Under the pieces are notes generated by a model. The model made no database searches. It worked only from the letters and a program-made list of their open reading frames with translations, and was not told the origin of the DNA. From Syntrophobacter fumaroxidans MPOB (GTDB lineage Bacteria; Desulfobacterota; Syntrophobacteria; Syntrophobacterales; Syntrophobacteraceae), in NCBI RefSeq assembly GCF_000014965.1, contig NC_008554.1, positions 682,001 through 746,000 of the forward strand: a DNA stretch of 64,000 bases, in the 5' to 3' direction. Position 1 is the first letter of the stretch; each line of letters begins with the position of its first letter. The position numbers and the translations under genes are program-made. Positions 1 to 8,938 of this stretch are shown here, one piece after another.

Positions 1-558
1 AGTGAAGTGTTCCGAAGCGTTGTTTGCCGCCACCGGCTCCTGGCCGCCGGCCCCCGAACCCGTCTTTTCCGAGTCCGACGACTCAGGTTTGTCCGGCGTC
101 GACAAGGGGACCGGCAGGGACTTGGTCGGTTTGTTCCGGGTATCTGCCGCGGCGTCTTTTGCCGCAGGCGACGTCGACGGGGCGCCCGGTGGAACGGCGG
201 TTTTGGCCTGGGTGAAGACCTCCTTGCGGGTCAGTTCCTCGTAGTATTTGAGCGACTCCAACATCTTCTCCGGCGCCTGCCATGTTTCCGCGGCTTTCTC
301 GACGGTTGAGGGAGGCGGGCGGTCCAGGCCAAGGAAACGCATGAATTCCGCCCGGACGGAAACGTCTTCCGAGGATATCATCGGCAGCCCCCGCCCCACC
401 AGGATTCCGAATATGAACATCCAGCACATGGCGAGCAAGAGACCCGCCGCGCAGAGGACGATCTGTCTCGGGCCCAATGAAAAGACAAACCGCTTCTGAT
501 TCCTGGCAGCTTGCTGCTGCTCGAGATTACGAGCGGATATTTTGGGAGGAGTGCCCAA
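1..558 (-). CDS. SPOR-like single-pass membrane protein (3' end outside window)
   Basis: This frame is open from a TTG start at 558 to the window edge (186 codons), 31 bp downstream of argS on the same strand. TTG is chosen because an in-frame TAG lies just upstream and an AGGA ribosome site sits 7 nt before it. The N-terminus is short, polar and basic. One hydrophobic segment follows (about residues 37-58, rich in L, I, C and M), then a Pro/Ala/Ser/Lys-rich linker. In related deltaproteobacteria argS is often followed by a gene for a bitopic protein with a C-terminal SPOR peptidoglycan-binding domain, and the visible architecture fits. The SPOR domain itself would lie beyond the window, so the family call is inference. 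Confidence 0.6.
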   Translation of the reverse strand, partial: MGTPPKISARNLEQQQAARNQKRFVFSLGPRQIVLCAAGLLLAMCWMFIFGILVGRGLPMISSEDVSVRAEFMRFLGLDRPPPSTVEKAAETWQAPEKMLESLKYYEELTRKEVFTQAKTAVPPGAPSTSPAAKDAAADTRNKPTKSLPVPLSTPDKPESSDSEKTGSGAGGQEPVAANNASEHFT

Positions 559-589
559 AGCGGATTTCCTTGTACACTATGCCGGTGGT

Positions 590-2269
590 CTACATTTTTT
601 CCGGGGCCGAAACTCCCAGTAATTCCAGGGCATTCCGTATAACCTCGCGAATGGCCGCAGCCATGAACAGCCTGGCCCGGGTCAGTTCCGGATCGTCTCC
701 GATCACTCGGTTCTGGTTGTAATAGCTGTGAAAAAGCGAAACCAGCTCGTGCAGATAGTACGGGATGAAATGCGGTTCCATGGACCGCGAGCAATTGGCC
801 AGGATCGCAGGGTATTCGCCCAGGAACTTGATGATCTGCAATTCCTGCGCGAGAGTGAGAAGACCGAGATCCGGGATGTCTTTACCGTTCGCCCAGTCAC
901 AGACCAGACCTCTTTCCGCGGCCACCTGAAAGATGCTGCACAGCCGGGCATGCGCATACTGCACGTAAAACACCGGGTTGTCGTTGGTCCTGGCCTTGGC
1001 CACATCGAGATCGAAGTCGAGCGGACTGTCGGAGCGCCGGGTAAGGAAAATGAAGCGGGCGGCGTCCTTGCCGACTTCGTCGACGACTTCCCTGAGCGTG
1101 ACGAACTCGCCCGCCCGCGTGGACATCGCTACGGGTTTCCCGGCGCGCAACAGGTTGACGAGCTGGACCAGGACGATTCGCAGGTCTTCGCGGTTACGTC
1201 CCAGAGCCTCCACGCCGGCAAGCATCCGTTCCACGTAGCCGTGATGGTCTGCGCCCCAGATGTCCACGACCTTGTCGTAGCCCCGGTCGTACTTGTTTCT
1301 GTGATAGGCAAGGTCAGCGGCGAAATAGGTGCTGACGCCGTTTGCCCGGATCACCACCCGGTCTTTTTCGTCGCCGAACGCCGTGCTCTTGAACCACACG
1401 GCTCCCTCGCTTTCGTAGATGAATCCCCTGCGGTTCAAGTCTTCCACGGTCCGGCGAATGGCATCTTCCGCGTGGAGGGATCGCTCGCTGAACCATTGGT
1501 CGAAGGAAACCCCGAATTCACCCAGGTCGTCCTTGATGCCTTCGAGGATGCGATCGGCGGCAAAGCGCGTGAACAACGGGAGGACTTCGTCCAGGGGGGC
1601 GCGCAGATAACGGTCGCCGTTGTCGCGCAGAAAATCCCGGGCCAGATCCTTCATGTATTCGCCCCGATAGTGGGCGTCGGGGAATTCGACGGGTTCGCCG
1701 AGCGCTTCCTGGTACCGGAAGTAAAGACTCCTTCCCAGGGTGTCCATCTGGTTTCCCGCATCGTTGATGTAGTATTCGCGCTCCACGGCGTAGCCACACG
1801 CTTCGAGAATGTTCGCGAGGGCGTCGCCGGTTGCCGCGCCTCTGCCGTGGCCGATGTGAAGAGGCCCGGTCGGATTGGCGCTGACGAATTCCACCTGGAC
1901 TCTGTGTCCCTCGCCCAAGTCGAGTCGCCCGTAATTGCGAGGATCCGCCAGGATGTCGGTCAGGATTCCGTGCCAGGCTCGAGGATGGAAGAAGAAGTTG
2001 ATAAACCCCGGCCCCGCGATTTCCACTTTCTGAAGCAGGTTGTCCGGGTCGTTGAGACCGCCCACGATCTTTCCGGCAATTTCCCTGGGGTTCCGCTTCA
2101 GCCGGCGGGTCAGGGCGAGGGCGACATTCGTTGCATAGTCCCCGTGTTCGGGAAGCTTGGGAATGTCCAGTTCAATGCAAGTCGGGTCGAGATGCTCCGA
2201 TGCTTCGGGCAGCAGGCGCGACAGGGAATCGGACAGCATCCCGATGAGAACGTTTCGGACAGTGGACAT
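590..2269 (-). CDS. argS: Arginyl-tRNA synthetase
   Basis: Charges tRNA-Arg with arginine using ATP in the cytoplasm. The 559-residue length is normal for a class I ArgRS. The N-terminal Add-1-like region is followed by the class I signature HIGHGRG near residue 135 inside the segment SANPTGPLHIGH. The anticodon-binding DALR domain ends in LELLGVSAPEKM. The ATG at 2269 is preceded by a GGAAGGA ribosome site. It lies between alr upstream and the SPOR-like gene downstream, all on the minus strand, and the 31 bp gap to the latter suggests co-transcription. Confidence 0.97.
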   Translation of the reverse strand: MSTVRNVLIGMLSDSLSRLLPEASEHLDPTCIELDIPKLPEHGDYATNVALALTRRLKRNPREIAGKIVGGLNDPDNLLQKVEIAGPGFINFFFHPRAWHGILTDILADPRNYGRLDLGEGHRVQVEFVSANPTGPLHIGHGRGAATGDALANILEACGYAVEREYYINDAGNQMDTLGRSLYFRYQEALGEPVEFPDAHYRGEYMKDLARDFLRDNGDRYLRAPLDEVLPLFTRFAADRILEGIKDDLGEFGVSFDQWFSERSLHAEDAIRRTVEDLNRRGFIYESEGAVWFKSTAFGDEKDRVVIRANGVSTYFAADLAYHRNKYDRGYDKVVDIWGADHHGYVERMLAGVEALGRNREDLRIVLVQLVNLLRAGKPVAMSTRAGEFVTLREVVDEVGKDAARFIFLTRRSDSPLDFDLDVAKARTNDNPVFYVQYAHARLCSIFQVAAERGLVCDWANGKDIPDLGLLTLAQELQIIKFLGEYPAILANCSRSMEPHFIPYYLHELVSLFHSYYNQNRVIGDDPELTRARLFMAAAIREVIRNALELLGVSAPEKM

Positions 2270-2477
2270 TAGTGTGTGTTCCTTCCGCGACCTTTTGAAA
2301 TTGAGTCCTTATATATCAGCTGCACCCGCCTGCGCAAGCCTGTCGTCGTCTCGCGAATGCCTTGTCCCCGCGATTGGAACGGAAAGCCGATGCGCGCCTG
2401 CGCTCACTTCGTTGAAACCGGCCTCCGTCTTCGCCCCTTCGCGGCCGTGGACGCCGCGGCGGCCTGCGGTGCGGCCT

Positions 2478-3617
2478 TCAGTTCGAGTTTGCAATCCCGT
2501 TATGGAACGACTTGAACCGATTTCGCCCGATGCTGCAATATATCTCGTAGCTGATGGTCCCGCACAACTGCGCGATTTCCTCCGCCGTGACGCGCTCGGT
2601 CCCCTGGGCACCCAGGAGAACGACTTCGTCGTCTTCACGGGCGGACGGTATGTGCGTCACATCCGCGGTGATCATGTTCATGGAGACCCTCCCGACCACC
2701 GGGGCGCTCATGCCCCGAACGAGCACCCGGCCTCGGTTGGACAACAGCCTCGGATATCCGTCGTCATATCCGACGGGGATCGTGGCGATTCGACCCGGCG
2801 CCGCGGTGACGAAGGTCCCGCCGTAGCCGATGGGTTGTCCGGCCTGGACGTCCTTGAGTTGGATGATCTTCGATTTGAACGTCATCACGGGGCGCAGATC
2901 AGCCGGCTTATGCAGCTCCAGGGAAGGAGGCGAGCCGTAGAGCATGATACCGGGACGCGCCAGATCGAAATGCGCCTGCGGAAGGTCCAGCAGGCCCGCG
3001 CTGTTGGCGATGTGCCCCAGGACGCTCAAACCTCGAGCGGATAGGAGCGCCATGGCTTCCCGGAACCGGGTCAACTGGAGGGTGCTGGATGTTTTGTCCG
3101 CTTCATCGGCGCTTGCAAAATGGGAGAGGACGCCTTCCAGCCTTATTGCAGGCAACGTCAGAAGCTCGTTGAGGAATGCTTCCAGATGCCGGCAGGGGAT
3201 TCCCAGTCTCCCCATGCCCGTGTCGAGCTTCACGTGCACGGTCGCCGTCGCATTCAGGCTGCGGGCCGTGTCGCTCAGCCGGCGGGCATGATCGATGCGG
3301 TAGATCACGGGGCGAATCTCGTTGCGGATCGCCTCGGCCATTTCCGAGGGTTCCACGCCGAGCAGACAGAGAATCGGGAGTCGGATGCCCGCCGCGCGCA
3401 GATCCACGGCTTCCCAGTGTTTGCTTACGGCCAGGAAGGACGCGCCGCAGGCGACCAGCTCCCTGGCCACCGGGATCATGCCGTGCCCGTAGGCATCCGA
3501 CTTGACCACGCCGAGAATCCGGCTTCCCGGCGCGAGGCGCTCCTTTGCCCGCGAATAGTTGTGCCGCAGCGCCGCAAGATCGATTTCCACCCAACTGTGA
3601 GCCATCTTCAACTCCAT
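2478..3617 (-). CDS. alr: Alanine racemase
   Basis: PLP enzyme that interconverts L- and D-alanine for peptidoglycan. The family N-terminus SWVEIDLAALRHNY is followed by the PLP-lysine motif VVKSDAYGHG. The catalytic tyrosine region GYGGTFVT and the motif RVSMNMITADVT occur in the usual order. The start is taken at the ATG at 3617, with GAGGAG upstream, giving 379 residues. The ATG at 3605 (MAHSW...) with its own GGAG is almost as good. The frame stays open further 5', but that extension has no family similarity. A 208 bp gap separates it from argS. Confidence 0.95.
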   Translation of the reverse strand: MELKMAHSWVEIDLAALRHNYSRAKERLAPGSRILGVVKSDAYGHGMIPVARELVACGASFLAVSKHWEAVDLRAAGIRLPILCLLGVEPSEMAEAIRNEIRPVIYRIDHARRLSDTARSLNATATVHVKLDTGMGRLGIPCRHLEAFLNELLTLPAIRLEGVLSHFASADEADKTSSTLQLTRFREAMALLSARGLSVLGHIANSAGLLDLPQAHFDLARPGIMLYGSPPSLELHKPADLRPVMTFKSKIIQLKDVQAGQPIGYGGTFVTAAPGRIATIPVGYDDGYPRLLSNRGRVLVRGMSAPVVGRVSMNMITADVTHIPSAREDDEVVLLGAQGTERVTAEEIAQLCGTISYEIYCSIGRNRFKSFHNGIANSN

Positions 3618-4121
3618 ATGCGTTCGTTGACTCCTCGATTCGCGCTTCATCCCCATTTTGCGCGAAAGGCCGGGTCTGCCGCTCATATCGGCGGACCGCG
3701 GAGTGGCGCCCCCGGCAGCCATGCACCGGCCGGGTCTTCCCGGATTCCCTCCGTTTCAGGAAGGAGCAACCGTCATCCCCCGCCGGCACGGGTGTCCTGA
3801 AGGCCCGCAAACGCCGACAGCCGCGCTTTCCCCTGTAAACGTCCGGGAGCCCCGTGCTGCTCCACATTCCATCGCGAGCCGCCCCGCTCATGCCGATTCA
3901 AAGGGACGGCGAAGGCCTTCATGCTTTGTAGCGGACCAACCCGGTTCACAGCCTCTTGCCGCAATGCCCGCGGCGGTCTCGTGATGCGCCGTGGAACCCG
4001 AATCCCGGCGACGCGTCGATGGGCGCGGATACCCTTCCTATTCCGTGAAAAATATGTTAGGCCATTCGCACATCAATGGGAAGGAATTCTTGAAGGGTTT
4101 CCCGGGGAGGAAGACGAGAGA
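3618..4121. other. Intergenic region between alr and the DUF2065-queA-tgt cluster
   Basis: About 500 bp between divergently transcribed genes, so it should carry promoters for both directions. Open frames cross it on both strands, but none shows domain-like composition or a good ribosome site. I do not see a clear -35/-10 pair, a riboswitch fold or a repeat shared with the rest of the window. Confidence 0.5.
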
Positions 4122-4325
4122 ATGCACGCGGGCTATCTGCTTACCGTACTGGGACTGATCTGCTTTCTGGAAGGGTTGCCGTACCTGGCTTCCCCCGATT
4201 ATCTGAAGAAATGGCTGATCGAGGTCGTCATCCCCGCGCCAAGCCGTTACCTGCGCCTTTTCGGCGGCGTGCTCATGGTCCTTGGCCTGCTTTTCGTGTA
4301 CTGGGGCCGTCGGCATGGCGGATGA
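4122..4325 (+). CDS. DUF2065 (YjeT-like) small membrane protein
   Basis: A 67-residue protein with two hydrophobic segments, about residues 4-22 (LLTVLGLICFLEGLPYLA) and 42-62 (LRLFGGVLMVLGLLFVYWG), joined by a short soluble loop containing SPDYLKKW. The size, spacing and the motif EGLPYL-x-SP match DUF2065/YjeT inner-membrane proteins, whose role is unknown. The ATG at 4122 is preceded by a GAGAG stretch and, further off, GGAGG. The stop overlaps the start of queA by 11 bp, so translation is probably coupled. Confidence 0.85.
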   Translation: MHAGYLLTVLGLICFLEGLPYLASPDYLKKWLIEVVIPAPSRYLRLFGGVLMVLGLLFVYWGRRHGG

Positions 4326-5388
4326 GCGCATTTCCTACCGACTCCGGGAATACGACTACGATCTCCCTCCCTCCCTGATCGCACAATCCCCCTTATCCCG
4401 AAGGGAGGAATCCCGTCTTCTCGTGCTGGACCGAGGCCGCGGCGCGATGGATCACGTTCGCTTCCGGGATTTGCCGGACCATCTGCACGCCGAAGACCTG
4501 CTGGTGGTCAACGACACCCGGGTGGTGCCGGCGCGTTTGATCGGCTTCAAGGATTCGGGCGGCAGGATCGAATTGCTGGTGACGGAACCCTACAAAAGCG
4601 AAGCCGAAGGGCGGCGGGACGGTTACTGGTGTCTTGCCGCGGCCGCAAAACGCACCCGGCCCGGATGCCTGATCTCGCTTCCCGACGGTACGGTCGCTGA
4701 AGTTCTCGAGGCAGGCGACGGCGGGCGGATTCGAGTCCGGTTCCCTGACGACCGCCCGCTGATGACGATCCTCTCGGAGATTGGAGCGGTGCCGCTTCCG
4801 CCATACATCAACCGGAGCGGAACCGGTGACTTTCCCGGAGACGCCGAAGCCTACCAGACGGTGTATGCGCGAAATCCCGGAGCCGTGGCCGCGCCGACCG
4901 CCGGCCTTCACTTCAGCTCGGCACTGCTGGAGGCCGTCGCACGGGCGGGGGTCGAAGTCGTCCGGATTACCCTTCATGTGGGATACGGCACCTTCGCCCC
5001 CATCAGGGTCGACGATATCCGGGACCACGAGATGCATCCGGAATACGTGCGGGTGGACGAGGATTCGACGGAGCGGATCAGGTCCGCGATCGATCGGAAA
5101 AGACGTATCGTCGCGGTGGGAACCACGGTCGTGAGGAGTTTGGAGTGGATCGCCCACCGGCGCGGCGAAATCATGCCGGCCGCGGGGGCCTGCGCGCACT
5201 ACATCTACCCGGGCTACCGGTTCAAAGTCGTAGATGCGATGATCACCAATTTCCACCTTCCCAGGTCCTCCCTTCTTCTGCTCGTTTCGGCGTTTGCCGG
5301 GCGCCGCCGAATCCTGGAAGCATACCGGGAAGCGATCCGCCGTGAGTACCGGTTTTTCAGTTACGGCGATGCGATGCTGATTCTGTAG
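4315..5388 (+). CDS. queA: S-adenosylmethionine:tRNA ribosyltransferase-isomerase
   Basis: Makes epoxyqueuosine in tRNA by transferring and isomerising ribose from SAM to the preQ1 base. The 357-residue length is standard. Family segments include YDLPPSLIAQ near the N-terminus, LVVNDTRVVPARL, AAPTAGLHFS and the C-terminal FHLPRSSLLLLVSAFAG. The start MADERISYRL at 4315 is preferred over an in-frame ATG at 4282 because family members begin at this point. It overlaps the DUF2065 gene by 11 bp and is followed 75 bp later by tgt, the other tRNA step of the queuosine pathway. Confidence 0.97.
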   Translation: MADERISYRLREYDYDLPPSLIAQSPLSRREESRLLVLDRGRGAMDHVRFRDLPDHLHAEDLLVVNDTRVVPARLIGFKDSGGRIELLVTEPYKSEAEGRRDGYWCLAAAAKRTRPGCLISLPDGTVAEVLEAGDGGRIRVRFPDDRPLMTILSEIGAVPLPPYINRSGTGDFPGDAEAYQTVYARNPGAVAAPTAGLHFSSALLEAVARAGVEVVRITLHVGYGTFAPIRVDDIRDHEMHPEYVRVDEDSTERIRSAIDRKRRIVAVGTTVVRSLEWIAHRRGEIMPAAGACAHYIYPGYRFKVVDAMITNFHLPRSSLLLLVSAFAGRRRILEAYREAIRREYRFFSYGDAMLIL

Positions 5389-5463
5389 CCGGCCCGGACC
5401 GGGAAACCGCCTGCTTCGCCCGGCGTTTCCTTATCGTGCCCAACGGGGGAAGGAGTCACGAAC

Positions 5464-6585
5464 ATGGATTTTCGGATCATCGCGCGCGATGCCTCCTGCC
5501 ATGCACGGCGGGGCCGGCTGAGAACCGCTCATGGAACCTTCGACACTCCCGTCTTCATGCCGGTCGGTACCCAGGCATCCGTAAAAAGTCTCTCGCCGGA
5601 TGAACTGGAAGATCTGGGCGCGCACATCATCCTGGGGAACACCTATCATCTGCTCCTGCGGCCCGGAGCCGAACGGGTCGCCCGCCTGGGGGGGCTGCAC
5701 CGGTTCATGCACTGGAACCGTTCGATCCTCACCGACAGCGGGGGCTTCCAGGTCTTCAGCCTGGCCCGGATCAACCGGATCGAAGAGGATGGGGTTGTTT
5801 TCCAATCGCACATCGACGGAGCCCGTCACGCAATTACCCCCGAAACCTCCATGGAATGCCAGATGCAACTGGGCTCCGATATCGCCATGTGCTTCGACGA
5901 ATGCACTGCTTATCCGGTCACCTACGAATACGCCAGGGAATCCATGCTGCGCACGGTGAGATGGGCGGCCCGGAGCAAAGAGGCCCACACGCTGCCGGAG
6001 CAATCGCTGTTCGGGATCGTCCAGGGCGGAGTCTTTTGCGATCTGAGGCGGGATTGCCTGGAAAGGCTCGTGGAAACAGGTTTCGACGGATATGCCCTCG
6101 GCAGCCTCTCCGTCGGGGAATCCAAAGAGGAGATGCTGTCCGTGCTCGAAGCGGTGGCCCCCGGGCTCCCCGCCGCATCGCCCCGATACGTCATGGGGGT
6201 GGGGACGCCCGAAGACCTCGTGGAAGGCGTCCGCTGCGGAGTGGACATGTTCGACTGCGTCATGCCCACGCGCAACGCTCGAAACGGGATGCTCTTCACC
6301 GTCCGCGGCGGCATCCAGATCAAGAACAGCCGTTACGCCGACGACGATCGTCCCATTGAGGAGGGATGTTCCTGTTACACCTGCCGGCGATTTTCGCGGG
6401 CCTACCTCAGGCACCTGTTCCTGGCCCGGGAGTTGCTCGCCTACCGGCTGAACACACTTCACAACCTCCACTACTATTTGGGGCTCATGGCGGCCATGCG
6501 CGAGGCCATCGAAGCCAATGCCTTCGATCGATGGCGCCGGTCTTTCTATCTGGACCGGGAAAACAGGGAGCCGGCGGAGGAATGA
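5464..6585 (+). CDS. tgt: Queuine/archaeosine-type tRNA-guanine transglycosylase
   Basis: Exchanges guanine 34 of tRNAs with GUN anticodons for preQ1. The protein is 373 residues, the usual bacterial size. Visible are FMPVGTQASVK, the nucleophile region LTDSGGFQVFSL, the YALGSLSVGE segment and DCVMPTRNARNG. The zinc site CSCYTCRRFSRAYLRHL shows the spaced cysteines and histidine of the family. The ATG at 5464 has GGAAGGAG upstream. With queA it forms a queuosine operon; no preQ1 riboswitch is evident upstream. Confidence 0.97.
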   Translation: MDFRIIARDASCHARRGRLRTAHGTFDTPVFMPVGTQASVKSLSPDELEDLGAHIILGNTYHLLLRPGAERVARLGGLHRFMHWNRSILTDSGGFQVFSLARINRIEEDGVVFQSHIDGARHAITPETSMECQMQLGSDIAMCFDECTAYPVTYEYARESMLRTVRWAARSKEAHTLPEQSLFGIVQGGVFCDLRRDCLERLVETGFDGYALGSLSVGESKEEMLSVLEAVAPGLPAASPRYVMGVGTPEDLVEGVRCGVDMFDCVMPTRNARNGMLFTVRGGIQIKNSRYADDDRPIEEGCSCYTCRRFSRAYLRHLFLARELLAYRLNTLHNLHYYLGLMAAMREAIEANAFDRWRRSFYLDRENREPAEE

Positions 6586-6645
6586 ACCGGACTGTGTTAA
6601 TGGGAATCCCCTTTCAATGCAATATTTCTGGAAGGAAAATGCAGA

Positions 6646-7038
6646 ATGAAAACGTTAGCGATTTGCCTGTTGCTGTTGTTTTTGCCGGGTCCAACCCTAC
6701 GGTATTGCGGGGGTCGAGGGGAGCAGCGGTGAGGTCAATTCGAGTGCCGGCACGCCGGACAAGTCGCTCCGCTGCGAAGATTTCCGCATAACCGATGACG
6801 GGTAGGTTACAGGCTGGATCGTGAACGCTTCCGACAAACCGCGTCCGGGGGCAGGATTGACATTTGGACGACCAACTGGATGGGAACCCGGATTTTGTGG
6901 AAAAAATCCTTGAATATCGGTTGCTTGTGGCCACGCGCCAGGCATCCGGTCCAGGAGGTCTACAAGAACGACAGCGAGGAACCGTCCAGAACCTGGTTCA
7001 TGTTTCACCCGCCCGGTGGGTCGAACTTCAGGGACTGA
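6646..7038 (+). pseudogene. Decayed gene for a secreted protein
   Basis: A GGAAGGA ribosome site precedes ATG at 6646 and a clear signal peptide (MKTLAICLLLLFLPGP), but this frame stops after 28 codons. Protein-like sequence resumes in the next frame (SLRCEDFRITDDG, then TAG, then VTGWIVNASDKPRPG). It shifts again and continues as ILWKKSLNIG and HPVQEVYKNDSEEPSRTWFMF to a TGA at 7036-7038. At least two frameshifts and one nonsense codon are therefore needed to join one coherent periplasmic protein. The intact ancestor looks like a secreted beta-rich protein of about 130 residues; I cannot name its family. Confidence 0.65.
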
Positions 7039-7050
7039 CAGACACGGGTC

Positions 7051-7791
7051 TCACTGAACCACCGGGCTGGCCTGCGGGTTGAACGGGTTTGTCCTGACGT
7101 GGAGCGAGTGGATGTGGGGGTAGTGGCTGCGCAGATGGTGCAGGTAGACCAGCCATTCCCGCACCAGAATTCCGAAAGCCCTTCGGATGTCGTTTTCGAT
7201 ATGCCTCAGATCGCTGGGGGGCAAACCGGACAGGTCTCCCCGTGCTTCCAATTCCTCGCTCAGGTGGCACACGGCCCAGAGGAGGTCGGTGAAGCTGTCA
7301 TGTTCCAAAAGATTCGGATTCTGCAGCAATCCCAGGAGGAAGCCTTTCTTCGAAAGCAGGAATGCTTTCAACCGCTCCAATTGTTCGATGGGCAATCCGA
7401 AACGACATGTGAAGTCTTCGATGTGTCGCATGGCGATCACGTACCGGGTGTTGTCCCAATCATCGGAGACGGCAAGGTGCTGTTCCAGTTCGTGGAGGTC
7501 CATGCAGGTGTGCCCCATCTGCTTGATGAGAGTGGTTCCGGTTTCGGTGAAAAAAGCACCGATGACCATGTTGAGCTTGTTCAGCATGGATTGTTTTTCA
7601 CGTTCGTTGAGCAGCCGTTCAATGATGATGGTGACGAGCAGAACCTGCACCGGGACGAACACAATGTCCAGGACAAGATAAAAGAGGAGGGTTTGAGGGT
7701 CCTTGAACAGGACGACATGGATAATCCCGAGCAGCAGGGACGAAGCCACCAGAATCAATCCGACGCAGACTTTCCATGACAGGCGGACCAT
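7051..7791 (-). CDS. Membrane protein of unknown function, two N-terminal TM segments
   Basis: A 246-residue protein whose first 60 residues form two hydrophobic helices (VCVGLILVASSLLLGIIHVV and LLFYLVLDIVFVPVQVLLVTIII). A charged, helical cytoplasmic domain follows, rich in Leu, His and Glu (for example LNEREKQSMLNKLNMVIGAFF). No catalytic motif is visible. The ATG at 7791 has TGGAG 6 nt upstream. It is convergent with the decayed gene just before it. I do not recognise the family; a membrane-anchored sensory or structural role is possible but unsupported. Confidence 0.8.
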   Translation of the reverse strand: MVRLSWKVCVGLILVASSLLLGIIHVVLFKDPQTLLFYLVLDIVFVPVQVLLVTIIIERLLNEREKQSMLNKLNMVIGAFFTETGTTLIKQMGHTCMDLHELEQHLAVSDDWDNTRYVIAMRHIEDFTCRFGLPIEQLERLKAFLLSKKGFLLGLLQNPNLLEHDSFTDLLWAVCHLSEELEARGDLSGLPPSDLRHIENDIRRAFGILVREWLVYLHHLRSHYPHIHSLHVRTNPFNPQASPVVQ

Positions 7792-8218
7792 GCGATACTC
7801 CAGGACGTTTGTTGTATCTGTGGCGCCCGATCTCCCTTCTGTCTTCTTGAGAAGCTCCGCTGCCGAATTTCTACGCTCCGGGACCTCGCAGCGAAGGGTC
7901 TGAAGGGCGGCAACGATGTCGAAGGGCTCCGAGAGGGTTCTCCCTGTGGATAGTCAAAATAGGCGCTTGCCCGTCCTCCATGGTGTACGCAGGCTGTTTC
8001 GCTGTTACTGCGGCAATCTCCATCGATCGTTCGATCAATTTGAGCGGTGGCAGTTTCCCTTTGAAGACGGGATCGGCGCGGCTGCGGAACCGTTGATTTC
8101 GCGGATGCCTTCCGGCGGCTGTCCCGTCCCGCCCACGGGCGGAAACAACAGGGCCGGAGCTCAGGCCAGCCCCGGCCCGTGAAATGTCTCGGTCGTCGCC
8201 GGTGTTCGGTTGCGTCGG
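7792..8218. other. Intergenic region with no gene recognised
   Basis: About 430 bp between the membrane protein gene (its 5' side) and the 3' end of the cold-shock gene. Short open frames are present but lack ribosome sites and protein-like composition. The promoter of the membrane protein gene should be here; I could not fix its position. Confidence 0.4.
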
Positions 8219-8422
8219 CTATTGAACCCTTTGCACTCTGACGGCCTGAGGTCCCTTCGAACCCTGTTCGACCTCAAAGCGGACCTGTTCGCCTTCGTTC
8301 AGGGATCGGAAGCCCGCTCCCTCGATTGCGCTGTAGTGAACGAAAACATCGCCCTGGCCGTCCGTCTCGATGAAACCGTAACCTTTCTTCTCGTTGAACC
8401 ATTTGACTCGGCCTTCCGCCAT
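8219..8422 (-). CDS. Cold-shock domain protein (CspA family)
   Basis: A 67-residue single-domain nucleic-acid-binding protein. It has both RNA-binding motifs, RNP1 (KGYGFIE) and RNP2 (VFVHYSAI), and the standard start [15 protein letters not shown]. Such proteins bind single-stranded RNA and DNA and melt mRNA structure. The start has a GGAGGGAGACGAAG leader containing a strong ribosome site. A long AT-rich upstream region (about 8440-8650) fits a cold-shock-type 5' leader, though no promoter was fixed on this strand. Confidence 0.95.
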   Translation of the reverse strand: MAEGRVKWFNEKKGYGFIETDGQGDVFVHYSAIEGAGFRSLNEGEQVRFEVEQGSKGPQAVRVQRVQ

Positions 8423-8779
8423 CTTCGTCTCCCTCCTTTCAAATGAATGAGTGCTCGTCGGGAATTTGAGGTTGAGCTAATTTGAATCCGTTTAGATCAG
8501 GCGCAAGACCGACTTCGACGGGCTCCAAAACAGCAAACCCAACTCGCTATTTGATATAATCCAATAAATTAAGCGTTTAGCGTCTTTTGCACGTGAATGC
8601 AAGAGGAAAATGAGGAGTTGATGTATATGGCACATGCAAAAAGGATGGCATGAATGCACTGCGGCTCGGATGCCGAATACGGTCTTTCCCGGACCGCCGG
8701 GCTTTTTGCGGGTTTCGTGCAGGCATTGGAATGCCGCTGAGGTTCAAGTGAACGTTTTTCTAAGAAAACGACACTTTTA
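8423..8779. other. AT-rich divergent intergenic region between csp and ppiC-type gene
   Basis: The region contains an AT-rich block near 8548-8580 (a TATAAT hexamer in GATATAATCC on the plus strand). No matching -35 element was found at normal spacing. It probably supplies the promoter and long leader of the cold-shock gene on the minus strand. No coding sequence is supported. Confidence 0.4.
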
Positions 8780-8809
8780 TTGACTCTTTCCCTTTAAGAT
8801 GATTATACT
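8780..8809 (+). promoter_or_regulatory. Sigma-70-type promoter for the PpiC gene
   Basis: TTGACT at 8780-8785 and TATACT at 8804-8809 are separated by 18 bp, one mismatch each from consensus. This is the best housekeeping promoter in the window. It places transcription about 120 nt upstream of the ATG at 8939. Confidence 0.75.
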
Positions 8810-8938
8810 GCGACGTTTCAAATGTCCCGGTCGGGTCGCACACGCGTGTGCGCTGAACGGGGGCGCTGTCACAAACCCGCGAAGGTCGTCAAGTGTCGTC
8901 GTGGGTTCATTTTTTTCTCACTCGATAGGAGCATTGGC

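Noticed and set aside
728-2272. 514-codon open frame on the plus strand opposite argS
   Set aside because: It is the antisense shadow of a GC-rich gene. The minus strand encodes a clear ArgRS with HIGH motif, and the plus frame has no domain content.
3618-3891. Minus-strand extension of alr and overlapping frames upstream
   Set aside because: Family similarity starts at SWVEIDL. The upstream part is Arg/Gly-rich and lacks protein-like features.
4000-5463. Possible preQ1 riboswitch before queA or tgt
   Set aside because: I found no pseudoknot-like short stem with the A-rich tail expected upstream of either gene.
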